64,000 nt of DNA. Origin: Gaeumannomyces sp. JS-464 (lineage: Eukaryota > Ascomycota > Sordariomycetes > Magnaporthales > Magnaporthaceae). The DNA is taken from NCBI GenBank assembly GCA_002197995.1, contig NGZR01000005.1:2976001-3040000 (forward strand), given 5' to 3'. Within the stretch, counting starts at the first letter, position 1. Each line of letters begins with the position of its first letter. The position numbers and the translations under genes are program-made. The notes beneath the pieces are model-generated. The model was not told the origin of the DNA. It did not search any database and saw only the letters and a list, made by a program, of their open reading frames with translations. Positions 1 to 11,214 of the stretch are shown one piece after another.

Positions 1-3000
1 AATCACCATCAGCACCGTGTACCATCAAAATTGGGTACAAGGCTTCGCGTGACAATGTTTCCCGTGGTCCAGCAAACGTCCAGGTCGAATCTGCCGCGTA
101 GGTAGGCGGGGACTAACGCGGCAGATAGGACGTTCGACCGAGTTCTGACAAACCTCCAAACGCAGTCAGACAGCTAGCTGGAGGGAGTACGACTGACTTG
201 AAACAAGGGACGCTCAGGGAGGTCAGGAAGGGAACGGACGGGGTTGGGAAAAAAGAGCGGAATTCCCTGCATCATCTTCGAGGCCTCGTATCCCGCATAT
301 CTTAGTTCTCGCATGGCATTGATACGAACTTATGAAACACAGCCAGAAGGGGAAGAAAGGAAAGAAGGGAAGGTACTAAAAGGGAAGAAAGTAGAAGGAG
401 AAGATGCCAAGACCAACATGTCACGGGGCACGATGTTTCCATATCGAGGCTGGAGCAGTTCGCCAGTTCGCTTTCAGACGGGGTTCTCATGGACCGCAAG
501 ACGTGCGGCTCATTGATACACCCTCGGCACGCGCAAAGGACCTCTCCGGATCAGGGCGCCGGCTACCCGACATTGCCTGGTATCTGTGCAAGATCGAGGG
601 CATATGTACAAGGCACGGGTGGCTCGAAATGCCTGGCCCGGCGGGATCACCAATCCATTCCAACTGCCAGCAGTGTTCCTTCAGGACCAATTCGAGCCCT
701 CCAAGCCTTCCTGATCTACACGTCTTGGGATTCGTAAGCCCCGGGTCAGATTCCTGATGGGTACGGTATCGGGGGTGTCGGCCCTCGAACCTCGAGACAG
801 CCTTGTACGCCCTGCGGGGACAACAAATTTTTGCCAAGTTGGCGTCGCAGTGCCGACCTGCCCCGCGGTTTGCGATATCCATTGAAACATCCAAGTCGTC
901 GCCCGAGTGGACTTGCTAACCGCCCGCCTATTTTTGTCTCCATGCCCGGAGCCCGTCGGATCGTGTTGCTCACCACTCGGCTCGGAATGGCCGAACGGTC
1001 GGGTCATCTATACACGTAGGGGATGCAGACGCAGTGCAGGCTCTGTATTGTCAGTGGCTTCATGTGACCTATGAAAATGTTCTGTTCAGGAACCCCAACC
1101 AGCTGGGGAAACATCGAACAACAGCATTGGCTGTCAGAAAATGGCCCTCGCCATCCACTCGTGCCGTCCCCTCGCGGCCTGCAGAGCATGACCTTCATCG
1201 GTCAGGCAAGCCGAGGTAGACCATAAACTGTACCTGGGTATCGGTTTTCGCAATTCTATGCATGTCGCTTGTCCTGTAGCACAGATCAATTGATCTGGTC
1301 CGCTGTATTTTTTGTTTCTATTTTTTTAGGCACGTCGCCGCGTTCAGTTTTCTCATGTGCGGGCAGCACGTTGACCCTCGGAAGGACCAAATGACCAAAT
1401 GAGGATGGAAAAAAAAAAAAATAAAAAATAAAAAAAGGTGCAACTCACCTAGGTACCACCTACCTATACCTAGGTAGTCCTTTGCAGAACCAGGTTCCGA
1501 GGGCCACAGGGTAATAAAATACCTAGGGACCAGGACACTCCGCGTTTTTCCCTTGAAGGCATCCAGATAGGGGGCCGCCCCTAGGCAAAGGGCGTTTTCC
1601 AATGCATCCCCGCGCAGATTATCTCTCCCCTTCCACTCATGGGAGGCCAGATACTCGTTTCTTCTCATGCGCACACACACATCCACGTCCGGAAGACGAC
1701 TATGACTCTCCATTTCTCGTCGTATATATCAGAGCGCCATCCGCTGCAGTCCCCCGTTCACCGTTCGTATCTAGCCTTACACAGCCATACCTCCTGAGAT
1801 CTCTTGTATGACCAAAAGCAAGGGCCAATCTATCCTCCTTCCTAATCATCGACCTCAGCCTTCCCATCCAGCTTATATTTTTTCCGCATCTTAAACATGA
1901 ACCCCCACAAGTGAGTCTCCCTCACACTCGCTCAGCCCTCCGGCGTCTAGTTAGAAGCTTACCCTTCATCAGGACCTCCGGCCAGCCCACGCATCATCGG
2001 CAGCTTAACTCAAGCACCCTCGCCGGGCTCCCTTTCACCTCCAACATCACAAACTACACCCGCCAGGATCAGAACTTCGAGAAAATCCCTCTTGGGATAC
2101 CGACCAGGGGCCATCCCACTCAAGGTGTTCCAGCTCATGGCGCTAGACACTACTATCCAGCCCAGATTTCAACAAGGGACTTGAAGGATAACGGACCAAA
2201 GATCTAAACCTCTTCAGCCTTCTCGAAGAGCACGGAGCCGATCAGTCTGCAGAGCGGGTTAATTGTAATTAATGTCGGGGCGGATTCAAGTTGCAGGTAT
2301 GAGGAGAACATTTAATATTCTTTAAATGTTCAGAGGGTTACGGAGTCCAGGGTTTCTTGATTTAGTATGGTCTACCACGGCAGACTACATTGCCTTTGAT
2401 CATGTTCATTGATAATAGCAAAGAATCTCTCTCAACATTGTCAGGCTGTGTCACAGCAGCGGCTTCAAGGATAATTCAACTTTTCCCAGAAACATATCAG
2501 CAAGCCATACTCAAAAGAAAAATGAAAGGTTATTATTTATATAATACGATCTGCCACTCTGTGTCTATCTATGCTTTAATTGTGATCTCCAACCCGTCAT
2601 AGTAATTATCTTAGAGGCTAACGCTGAAAGATGACTTTCATGCATTGGGGGCTGTTGGTAGGAATGAAAGTTGGAAAAGACTTGAAGACCAGCCCAGGCA
2701 CCGCTGAATTTACGATCTGGTTAGCCATCATAACCTGTTCCATTATTGCAAGGCTGATATTGGTCCCTTTCCTGGAAGGAGAGACAAGAACTCATAAAAC
2801 GCAGAGAGGTCTTTGCATATTTATCCGGATCAGGTTCTCAGCCGCTTCTCCGTGAAAGCAGTATCTCAACGGCGGTGAGATTACACAGGAGCAATATGAA
2901 TTTGTGTTCCCAACGGGATCCCTAGAATTTGGCGTGATGTTATCATCATGTCCTTCTGTGATAGGATCGTCGCCCGACAAGCCGAGACATGGTAGCTGGG

Positions 3001-3269
3001 TGGGTGACGCGTGTAGGGACGGATAGTCTGAAGCATCCGGGGCTGAGCAAGCAATATATGCTAATTAGTTCATATCGAATATCTTCTCGGTTCAGTGTTC
3101 AGCCGTGTGGCCAAGGTCAGCAGGAAATAGGAGATAGATAGACGGGTGGCTTGATATGGAGATGGGATGGAGGGCTTTCCGGGGCACAAGCCCTGTGCTT
3201 CGCGGAAACATAAGCGGTCAGGGTCCCCTCGCCCGAGGCAACCCTGGGGGCCCTAAAGATACGCCCGTC
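1..3269. other. Gene-poor left end, no supported gene
   Basis: No reading frame here looks like a conserved protein. The open frames are short, overlap on both strands and have composition biased by GC. The stretch around 2240-2830 is visibly richer in A and T than its flanks. A short inverted-looking cluster of CCTAGGTA-type motifs lies at about 1446-1480, next to A- and T-rich runs at about 1408-1436. I see nothing else I can name. Confidence 0.5.
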
Positions 3270-4231
3270 ATGTATGCTTCGGCTGGTATCCTGACGGTAG
3301 CTAGCCTCCTTGTGTCGGGGACATCCGCTGCGGTGGGGAAAACCTTGACAACCTGGGACTGGTGCATCACAAAAGGGGCGACCTTGTTGGCCTTCCGTGT
3401 GTCTGCTACGAGACGGGTGGATGTGTGCTGACTGGACCCCAGCTGCAAGCCAGCCTGCGCTTGGGAAAAAGGGCTTGACAGATGGCGGGCTAGGTTCGTC
3501 TCATCGCCGGGAGCAGCTTTGTTCAATCTCCGACTACCCAAACTGCTGCTAATAGCCAAGCTCTTCCGACACGATAGCGGGAACGTCAAAGTGTGCGACA
3601 AGAACGACAGACCCCTCGGCCCCACGCAGGGCTCACAAGAAGGCAGCTCGTGCGGCGAGGGCCGCGACGAGGGCAGCGGGTACCTCTGCTCAGACTACTC
3701 GCCACGGCCCGTGTCCGAGACGCTCAGCGACGGGTTCGCGGCGACGCTAGACACGGCCAACTGCTGCCGGTGCTACGAGCTGCGCTGGACCGACGGGCCC
3801 GCCCGGGGCAAGCGCATGCAGGTCCAGGCCGTCAACTCGTACCCGGGGACCAGCCCCGGCGACGGCAGCCGGGACTTCATCTTGCTGGTGCCGGGGGTGG
3901 CGTGGGACCTAACCCGTCTGGCTGCAACCCGCAGTTTGGTGGTGATGGGTGGGTATTTTGCATTCTCTTGGAGTCCGCGGCCATGCAAAGCTCGTGTTGT
4001 ATTACTGCTTCTAACAAGGAAAACTGCCACCATCACAGGGGCCGGCAATGGGGAGGAGCCACGCGGAGATAGGACTGTGAGAGGCTGCCGAACTTTCTTC
4101 AAGGAGGCTGCTACTGGCGATGGAACTGGGCCAGGGGCGATGTGAATGGTTGGCCCGTCGAATGGAGCGTGGTCACCTGCCCGGAGGCTCTAACTGACAT
4201 TTCAGGATGCCGTCCTGGACCTTTGGTGTAG
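3270..4231 (+). pseudogene. GH45 endoglucanase gene, broken (one frameshift plus one in-frame stop)
   Basis: Glycoside hydrolase family 45 enzymes are secreted endo-beta-1,4-glucanases. The ATG at 3270 opens a signal peptide (MYASAGILTVASLLVSG). A GT-AG intron at 3362-3442 (81 nt) joins the family signature TTWDCCKPACAW. A second intron, 3494-3577 (84 nt), joins to VKVCDKND. The core follows with GFAATLDTANCCRCYEL and FILLVPG. At about 3891-3896 a G run (five G) is one base short, so GGGVGPNPSGCNPQFGGDG continues in another frame. A third intron at about 3949-4038 leads to RQWGGATRR. TAG at 4070-4072 then interrupts just before DCERLPNFLQGGCYWRW, and the frame runs on to a natural stop at 4229-4231. 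The stop fits a C-to-T change of CAG. There is no cellulose-binding module. The G-run shift could be an assembly error, but the stop makes a pseudogene more likely. Family assignment is firm. Confidence 0.85.
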
Positions 4232-4539
4232 TTAAATGGTAGATCCACGAGGATAGTGGCGGAATGAGAGCGCGTCGTTGGCGGGTTGGACACTTTTACG
4301 ATGTCGAATAGGGGTCTTTGGAAGAACGATGGGGCCAGAAGAGGAAAAACAGAAAAGGATGAAAAAAAAAAAAATTGAAGCGGATTAAAAAACTAGCAAA
4401 AAGCCTAATGAACCGAACGAACCTTACGATACTAGGTGTTTATTTATGGCTGGGGGGATGAGGAAAAGGAACAAAGAGGGGGGAAAAAATCACAAAAACT
4501 AGGTTGCGATACATTCAACAGATGTTGGACATACTGGGC
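4232..4539. other. Spacer between GH45 relic and tRNA-Arg
   Basis: A- and G-rich spacer with an A tract at about 4360-4375. On the minus strand this lies downstream of the tRNA-Arg gene and contains T runs that could terminate Pol III about 40 nt past the gene. No gene seen. Confidence 0.5.
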
Positions 4540-4611
4540 CGATCCAGGCAGGGATCGAACCTGCAATCTCTTGATTCGTAGTCAAGCGCCTTGCCATTTG
4601 GCCACTGGACC
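4540..4611 (-). tRNA. tRNA-Arg (anticodon ACG)
   Basis: Read on the minus strand, the sequence folds as a cloverleaf of 72 nt. The 7-bp acceptor stem pairs GGTCCAG with CTGGATC. The anticodon stem CTTGA/TCAAG encloses the loop CTACGAA, giving anticodon ACG. The T arm contains GGTTCGATCC and the discriminator base is G. No intron is present. ACG is read as ICG after A34 editing and decodes CGU/CGC/CGA arginine codons. It sits between the GH45 relic and the GH79 gene with no shared transcription implied. Confidence 0.93.
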
Positions 4612-4911
4612 CTAAGCTTGAAGGTGTATGTCTTCCTCGGCATGTAAGCTTATAAAGTGGGCTTGGGTGACTCCGAAAACCTCTACGACAGGGACCGAGC
4701 CCCATTAGTTTCCGTCAAACTCAGCCACCTGCCTTGCCCTGGTTGTCTTCTCGTTTGACAAATCCCGGAGAGATACGGCTCTATAAGGAAGAGGGTGCAT
4801 TTATGGCATTACTTATCGACGGTCTATTACTTACTACCTCTCTGATAGCCCCTCCACAGGTCATGTCCTTCGATCTTCGAGAGCACTCGGGGTGCGCATG
4901 GTCAGGCCTAA
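4612..4911. other. Spacer between tRNA-Arg and GH79 gene
   Basis: About 300 nt, probably including the 3' UTR of the GH79-like gene that is read on the minus strand from the right. No other feature seen. Confidence 0.5.
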
Positions 4912-6717
4912 TCAGCACAGGGCCACCCAAGCAGCAAGCGCAAACATGACCGTCACGGTCGAGATGGCTGAAGCGACGGCCGAAGCGGCTCCCTGGACAG
5001 GGTTGCCCGCGCCCGTCTTGTTCCCGCACTTCCCATCGGCGGCGACCTCGAGGAGCACCGCCTCGGCCATCTGGATCGAAAATTCGACGGCGCCCCCCTT
5101 GCCCACCCTGACGACCTCGCGCTGGGGCGTGCCGATCTGCGCGCCGGTCCGCGTGTCGAACGAGACGCCCGAGACGCGGACGCCCGACTTGGCGTTGCTG
5201 CCGGGCCCCGTCATGCGCAGCACCGCGACCTCGGCTCCCTCGCACCAGGGCGTGGCGGCCACCGTCATGTTGCTGCGCGGCCGGCTGCCCTTGCTGTGGA
5301 AGGCCGGGTCGGTGTTGTCGGCCGTCGAGATGGTCGACGGGTTGCTGAGGCCCTCGGTGCCGTTCCAGACGCCCATGTCGAGGAACACGAGCTTCTTAAG
5401 CTGCTTGGCGCCGCCGGCGCCGCGCCCGTAGACGCCGAACCCGCTCAGATCGCTCGAGTTGGCGCTCGGCAGCGCCGCGATCTCAAGCTGGCCCCGGCTG
5501 CCCTGCTGCTGCTGCTGCTTGACGACGTGCGCGACAAAGTAGTGGGCGTACCAGCCCGGGCGGATCCCCATGGTCAGGGACTCGTTCTTGAAGTAGTAGT
5601 CCTTGGGCACAAACGACGAATACTCGCTCATGGCGCCCAGGTGGTAGTAGACGTGGCCGATGCCGAGCGCGGCCAGCGAGAGCGAGTAGTCGACGTTCCA
5701 GAGAGCGCCGCCCAGAGTGTCGCTGATGCCGCTGCGGCCGCTGCAGCTGATGGAGTTGGTCTCGCCCATGACGAGCGGCGCGCCGCCGACCTTGCGGGCC
5801 GCCTCGACCTGCGCCAGCTGCGAGACGTTGAGCCAGACGGTGGTGTGGTTGGACAGCAGGTTGAGGCGCATGCGGTGCCAGCGCACCGGGTCGCACGTCG
5901 ACATGGGGTACATGTGCACGACGAAGCTATCGATATTCAGGCCGCCGCGGTCGGCCTCGTTAACGAGCCCAGCCCGCGTTGTCACGTTGATAATATCCAT
6001 ATCGTCCAGCTCGTCTTGCTGGTCGGGCACCCAGGGAGGGTCGGCGAACGATGCGGCCCCCCACTTGGGCGCCTTGTCGCCGGCGTCGCGGAACCACTGC
6101 GCCTCGCGCACCATGGTCGTGACGTGCCGGAACTCCTTGACGTAGTTCATAACCCCCCACGAGGCGTTGCGCCATCCCTTGTTGATGAAGTGATCAACCT
6201 CATTGCCGAGCTCAAGCCGGACGAGCTTCGTGCCCAGCCCCTGCCACGCGGCCTCGGCCTGGCCACGCGCTGTGGCCCAGTCGCTCTGGTTCTCGTGCAT
6301 GTTGAGCGTGTACGTGAGGTTGGTGCGCGGGTCGAAATAGTCGCCCCAGGCCTTGAACCAGGAGCGGCTGATGTTGAACCGCCGTGCAGTGAGCGGGGTC
6401 GGGATGGCCACGGCAGTGGTGTTGAGCACGCCGTCGTCAACCAGCGTCGTGTTATCGGCCGTGTTGCCGCCCACGCGGATCGGCGGCGGGTGGCCCGTCA
6501 GGCCGGTAATGGCCTTGAACAGCGTCGCCATCAGGTCCGTGCTGATGAAGTCGTTCACCCACACCGGCTCAACCGAATAGCCGATTATATCCTGATAGAG
6601 CGGCTCGGTGTGCGGGTTCTCAGGCAAGGTCACCCTGTCGCCATGGCGCTGCGCCTGGCTAGGACCGGCGCAGGCCAGCAGCAGCGCGAGGGCTGCCGTC
6701 CTCGATTCGAGCAACAT
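4912..6717 (-). CDS. GH79-like secreted glycosidase (beta-glucuronidase/heparanase-like), possible GPI anchor
   Basis: Single-exon gene of 601 aa counted from the ATG at 6717. That start is preferred over one 23 codons upstream because it opens directly on a signal peptide (MLLESRTAALALLLACAG). The chain resembles family GH79 clan-A retaining enzymes. RVGGNTADNT is near the N terminus. LELGNEVDHF carries the probable acid/base Glu at residue 173, and LVMGETNSISCSG carries the probable nucleophile Glu at residue 319. Many N-x-S/T sites suggest a glycosylated extracellular protein. A run of five Gln (CAG repeats near 5507-5521) interrupts the domain after VAHVVK. The C terminus ends in a hydrophobic tail (SAISTVTVMFALAAWVALC) after small residues, as in GPI-anchored or membrane-tethered proteins. 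Substrate cannot be fixed from sequence; glucuronic-acid-containing polysaccharides or arabinogalactan proteins are likely. Intact, with no frameshift. Confidence 0.82.
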   Translation of the reverse strand: MLLESRTAALALLLACAGPSQAQRHGDRVTLPENPHTEPLYQDIIGYSVEPVWVNDFISTDLMATLFKAITGLTGHPPPIRVGGNTADNTTLVDDGVLNTTAVAIPTPLTARRFNISRSWFKAWGDYFDPRTNLTYTLNMHENQSDWATARGQAEAAWQGLGTKLVRLELGNEVDHFINKGWRNASWGVMNYVKEFRHVTTMVREAQWFRDAGDKAPKWGAASFADPPWVPDQQDELDDMDIINVTTRAGLVNEADRGGLNIDSFVVHMYPMSTCDPVRWHRMRLNLLSNHTTVWLNVSQLAQVEAARKVGGAPLVMGETNSISCSGRSGISDTLGGALWNVDYSLSLAALGIGHVYYHLGAMSEYSSFVPKDYYFKNESLTMGIRPGWYAHYFVAHVVKQQQQQGSRGQLEIAALPSANSSDLSGFGVYGRGAGGAKQLKKLVFLDMGVWNGTEGLSNPSTISTADNTDPAFHSKGSRPRSNMTVAATPWCEGAEVAVLRMTGPGSNAKSGVRVSGVSFDTRTGAQIGTPQREVVRVGKGGAVEFSIQMAEAVLLEVAADGKCGNKTGAGNPVQGAASAVASAISTVTVMFALAAWVALC

Positions 6718-7890
6718 TTCTTTTCCTTTGACGCGTCTGAGACTCCAGTGCGCTGGGAGTTCGACCTCAGGGGGCGGGGGAGCCAAAACTAAGAAGAGCA
6801 GGAGAGGGCGTGACCAGATATCAGGAGCTCGTGGTTAGGTCTAGTGCTTGCTCGGGTCTTTATAGATCGACTGTGCAGAGTAAACAAGCCGAGACCCGCT
6901 CGGAATCCTCATGTTCCCCGAAGCCAAGCGCGTGTCTGACCCCATATCCATTCGGCGCGCTCTTGGAGACCCGGTTCCCCCGCAGTTCTGAAAAAATCAT
7001 GGGCCGATTCGGGCCGGCGGCTGTATAGGTCGCCTGCTCGGTCCCTGTCCAGCGTCGCTTTCTGCCAGGAACCGGGTCACACGCTGACAACGGTAGCAGT
7101 GCTGCGTCGTGACGTCGATGGGGCCATACATTTGGCGACCTCGAGGGGAAGCATCCCGCTCCCGGGCGAATAACAGACGGCAGGCAACCGGTCTCCCTCC
7201 CCGAAGCACCTCCCATTTTTCCCGCGCCACACAAATCTCAATGGCAACAGCAGACGGAAACCAGCCGAGCCAGAAACGTTACATCGCTGGGGAAGAGCGA
7301 GATGCGAAGCTCTCGGTCAACTGCCAGGCGAGGCGGCAGATGGAGGAATGGCTGCGGGGCTGGCCCTGGCCGCCGCAACTTCACTGCAGGGCACGATGGA
7401 ACCCTGTAGGGATTCGAGGTCGAACGCTGGCGCCATCCCTGCTTACCCCGCGGGGATGTCGGAGCAAAGACCCAGTGCTTCCTGCAATCGACCGTCGTTA
7501 GCCTGGATCTCGAAATATCGGCAAAATATTAGCAATAACGATGCATTCTCCTTGAGCGCGCTTCGGATTAGGGATGATCACCAGAGCGGAAGTGGAAGCG
7601 TTGGGGAGGAAAGCCCAGATCTCCAAGTTTAAGGCTAGCTGGGCTCCAACCCAAACCCAAACCCCTTTTCCTAGGCACTCGGTGAATGCGCCAATCCGAC
7701 CAACCATGGCATTTCGACTGAGGGGAAGTACCGAATGGCTGACATCTGGATGAGAACCACTAGAAATACATAAGCCCCTACCATATGTTGAACCACCCAA
7801 AACTCCTGTCCCTGACCGCCTCAATCTCGGGTCAGGGGTAACGCCGCCAAGCGAAAAGATGCAAAGAAAACGAGCCCAACCAAGGCAAAG
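6718..7890. other. Upstream region of the GH79-like gene
   Basis: About 1.2 kb separating two minus-strand genes, expected to hold the GH79 promoter. Open frames on both strands are short and low in hydrophobic pattern, and none looks coding. No regulatory motif could be assigned with confidence. Confidence 0.45.
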
Positions 7891-8755
7891 TCAGGCGCGG
7901 GAAGAATCAGGCATGTCTTCATCCTCAAATGGGGTCATGGTTGATGATGGCCGAGATTTTTTGCTTCGCCCGTGACTACCGTTCGTCTTGTTAGCCTCCT
8001 TCCACTCCAGCATCGAAATGGGAGCTCGAATGGGAGATGCACAAGCACGCACCTCGAACGGAGCAAAATACTCATCAATCTTCTGCAGCTGCTCGGCCTC
8101 CATCTCGACAAAGTAGGCCGTCTTCTTGGACCCTGCCTCGCGGACCTTGTGCCTGCTCGCGTGGTTCCACCCGTCGATCCAGATGCGCCAGCCCGAGGAC
8201 GCCCTCGTGGAGACGATGTCGAAACCGTCCGGGCTGAAGACGTAGGCGATGGAGTTGTCGTACATGGCCGAGTAGACGGCCCGCAGCTCCGCCTTGAGCC
8301 GCCGGATCGTCGCGACGTCCAGGTCCGCCAGCGACGCCCTCCGCTCGAAGTTGGGCCGCGCCAGCGTCAGCACCCCGTTCTGCCGGTTCGCCTTGAGCAG
8401 CCGCGGGAAGTGCGGCGCCAGGAACGGGATCTCGGCCACCTGTCGCAGTCGGCCTTCCTTTGACCGTCCAAATTTGCGGCTAGGTCTCGTCCAGACTTCG
8501 TCCTGTTGTCATGTCCGATATTTTTGTCCTTTTGTCAGCCCTCAAGGTCAGACACGAGAGCGTCCTAGGAGATCTTGACCGATGCGAGCCGAGAGTACTC
8601 ACCCATACGAATATGCTCTCGCCATTCTCGTCAACATCAACCCTTTCTCTCCAAACAAGCCTTGCTGTGCGAGGCCACCGCCCCGAGTGCGGCGGTCTTG
8701 TGGCCGTTGTGGGTGATAATGGCGTCGAAGGGGGTGAGCTTGAGGCCGAATTCAT
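7891..8755 (-). CDS. Unidentified conserved-looking protein, two exons, two indels
   Basis: Exon 2 (8502-7891) is a well-behaved frame of about 200 codons containing DEVWTRPSRKFGRSKEGRLR, DNSIAYVFSPDGFD and SGWRIWIDGWNH. A perfect donor GTGAGT at 8602 and acceptor CAACAG define a 100-nt intron (8503-8602). Exon 1 carries two competing frames. The start at 8755 and the exon end lie in one frame, while the middle reads far better one frame over (LTPFDAIITHNGHKTAALG). One indel near 8748 and another near the AAAGGG at about 8650 would reconcile them. I do not recognise the family; there is no signal peptide or membrane segment. The basic, Ser-rich C terminus (GRSKKSRPSS) could be nuclear. It may be a real gene with assembly indels or a young pseudogene. 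Confidence 0.5.
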
Positions 8756-10472
8756 TATTTTATTCTTGTGGACTGGAGGAGAGGAAACGGCCAGACTGTA
8801 GGAAGGCTCCGTCAGGTAGCGATGACGGGACAAATCGGATAGGTCTTCAAAAGATGTTATGTCTACAACTGCTGATGACTTGTGCACCAAGGTTGTTTTA
8901 TTTTTCAAATAGAGCCATATAGATGCAGAAAGTCCTAGCCGCACCACCACCGCAAGCTGGGTATCGTGTCGTTGATAACGTGGGGAGAAATGTGGTGTTA
9001 CGGTGGACAGATGCTTGAGAAACCCACGCAAACTTGCGCATCGCGCTCAAACATGCTCAAAAGGGTGTTTGGCGGAAACCTTTATTTCCTGGTTGGGCCT
9101 AGACCCGCCTGCCAACGTCGCCGGGCTGACCAACCACAGCCATCGACGCTCAAATCTGCTCTCCGTTTTGGGATCGCGCCACTCAACGCTTGTAAGAGTG
9201 AGGGGTCCTGTACCTGGTGCAGAGGATTCCGTGGATATAGTCCTTTTCAATAACTGAAACCTTCGGTCTTGAGGAATTGTACCTAGCGGATGGGATAATA
9301 TCACAGGGGGAAAGTCGCTACTAGGTACTAGGTATCTCAATTCACCATAATAATCCTGCTAGTTGATGACTTATTGATGCCGAGGCCGCCCATCGCGGAA
9401 GCTTTCCCGTCCGGACGCTCCCCGCCGCCGAACATTGCCCACGGAGGACCCCCGTGAAGACCGCGAGGGATGAGGACTGTCGCGAGGCTGCCGCGAAGAC
9501 TGCCGAAAAGAAGGAAGCAAACGCCACGCGTCGGGCTGACAAAAGAAGGGACGGGTCGACAAGGGGGCTGGTCAGTTCCGCGACGCGCATAGGGCTGCTT
9601 CGTCGAGCACGCCCAAAAGTGACTGCCCAACAGGTAAAGATTAGATCAGGGATCAGGAAAGTAAGCAAGAAGGAGGTTACGAGAGAGATAAGAAGCAGAT
9701 GAACGACCCAACGCTGAGCCGGGAAGGACGAACGACCCGCCGTTGTGCACAGACGGGGAGCGAAGCGTTCTTAGGCCGCCATCGGACGGACGCGTTGGAG
9801 CCCTCCGGGACAGCGTGCGCCGTGGGTGCCGTGAGCGTGGTCCTCTGAGATGACGACACGCCAGGCGAGGGGGGGCTCCTTCCGCGGGTAGGTGGCTGTG
9901 TCGTTCGGCAGCTCGACAGCTGCGTCCACGCCCCGGCGGCAGGTCTACGCGTCGGTGGCATCGTAGACGGTGAGGGACTGGGCTTTGCGCTGATCCCAGT
10001 CGACGACTAGGCGCTGGGCCTCGCTGCATAAAAGGAACCAACAGAAACCGCGCTCCTCATCACCGAACGAGCTAGGTTTAGGAAGGGCTCCTCTTCTCCG
10101 AACCACGGGTGCCACGAAGAAAAGGAGACGGCGCCCCTTGAATCCTTTTCATTCTGCCGTTGGAAGCCCACAGCGGCACGAATCCTTCATCGCTGGCGGG
10201 GGACATCGTTCAGGAGGCGCGTGCAGGTTGCATGGTCCGCCACGGGTCATGGAAAAGAGTGAGGAGTGGTTCGAGATGAAGTTGGACCAAAACATATTGG
10301 CAACCACACTCTCATTCGTCGTCAAACTTAAGAACATCCTACCCTTTAGCATCAGCTCCATTCTCCTCATCTTTAATTACCCCATGCACTACTTCAGATC
10401 TCATCCCCAGCCCCCAGCTCGAACGTTGACCCACCCCCCAAAATCCTGCCGACGTCCAGTCTCTAGCCTCCT
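8756..10472. other. Gene-poor spacer with possible relics
   Basis: Short frames only. A plus-strand frame at 9454-9702 is rich in Lys, Arg and Ala (EAAAKTAEKKEANATRRADK). A minus-strand stretch near 9950-10035 reads RLVVDWDQRKAQSLTVYDAT before a stop. Both could be transposon or gene remnants, but neither can be named. CTAGGTA motifs occur near 9320-9335. No intact gene seen. Confidence 0.4.
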
Positions 10473-11214
10473 TTATTCATGAACCTCCTCGAACTCGACC
10501 GGCATGTGAAAGATGTCTCCCAATATCATCTGGGTAACGAAGCTTCCAGCCCCGCTCCCGATGAGGCCCCTGATGGCATCAGCTGCCTGCTCGAGAATCC
10601 CGCGATCCGAGACGCCGTTGTCTATCCCGCCCGCCGCCATGAGGATCCACCCCACCACGAATGGAAGCTGGCTCTCAGTCTCGAGATAGCCGGGGCCGTA
10701 TCTCTGCCTCAGGAACGAATCGCACGCCTCCTTGACCGACCGGAGGAGACGCCAGCACCAACGGTGAAACAGCAGGAGCGGGAATGCCAGCTCCAGGGCT
10801 TCGGCCTGGAGCGATAAGGTCAGCGGCTGGATGAGCTGGGAGGGCGTCAGACAGCCGCCGTCGGCCGCCTTCTTGTGCTGCGTGTTCCCTCTTCGCAGAC
10901 CCGACCTTTTTGGTCCCAGTGCCATAACCTTCCTTGCCTTCTCCTTGAGAACTGCAGGGTCCTCGATTCGGCCGAGCATCAAGCCGTCGCCCTTGCCGTC
11001 GTTGGGGGGCTCAATCGGCTCGAACAAACTCAAATTGATGATTTGGTCGATGTGCTCGGGAGTGAGAAATCCGGACGTGCCGATTCGGCCGCGCAAACAC
11101 AGCCCCTTGAACATGGACGAAACCGGGCAGCCCTCCTTCAGGCCGCGGGGTCCAGCACCCGAGGACAGCGGGGCGCCCTTTGGGCGAGCGCCTGCCATGG
11201 CCACGGGGACGACA
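10473..11214 (-). pseudogene. Partial unidentified coding sequence fused in frame to transposon debris
   Basis: This minus-strand frame is open to a stop at 10473 and has a protein-like composition, for example [39 protein letters not shown] and [17 protein letters not shown]. It has no start of its own: upstream it runs in frame into sequence that belongs to a plus-strand helicase fragment and then into a reverse transcriptase fragment. The most economical view is the C-terminal part of a gene cut by insertions. I do not recognise the family. Confidence 0.35.

Noticed and set aside
1318..1713. 131-codon minus-strand frame near 1.5 kb
   Set aside because: Contains a run of Phe from an A/T tract and no protein pattern.
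5296..6792. 498-codon plus-strand open frame over the GH79-like gene
   Set aside because: Arg/Val/Ala/Asp-rich translation with no motif; it is an antisense shadow of a GC-rich gene whose minus strand has catalytic motifs and a signal peptide.
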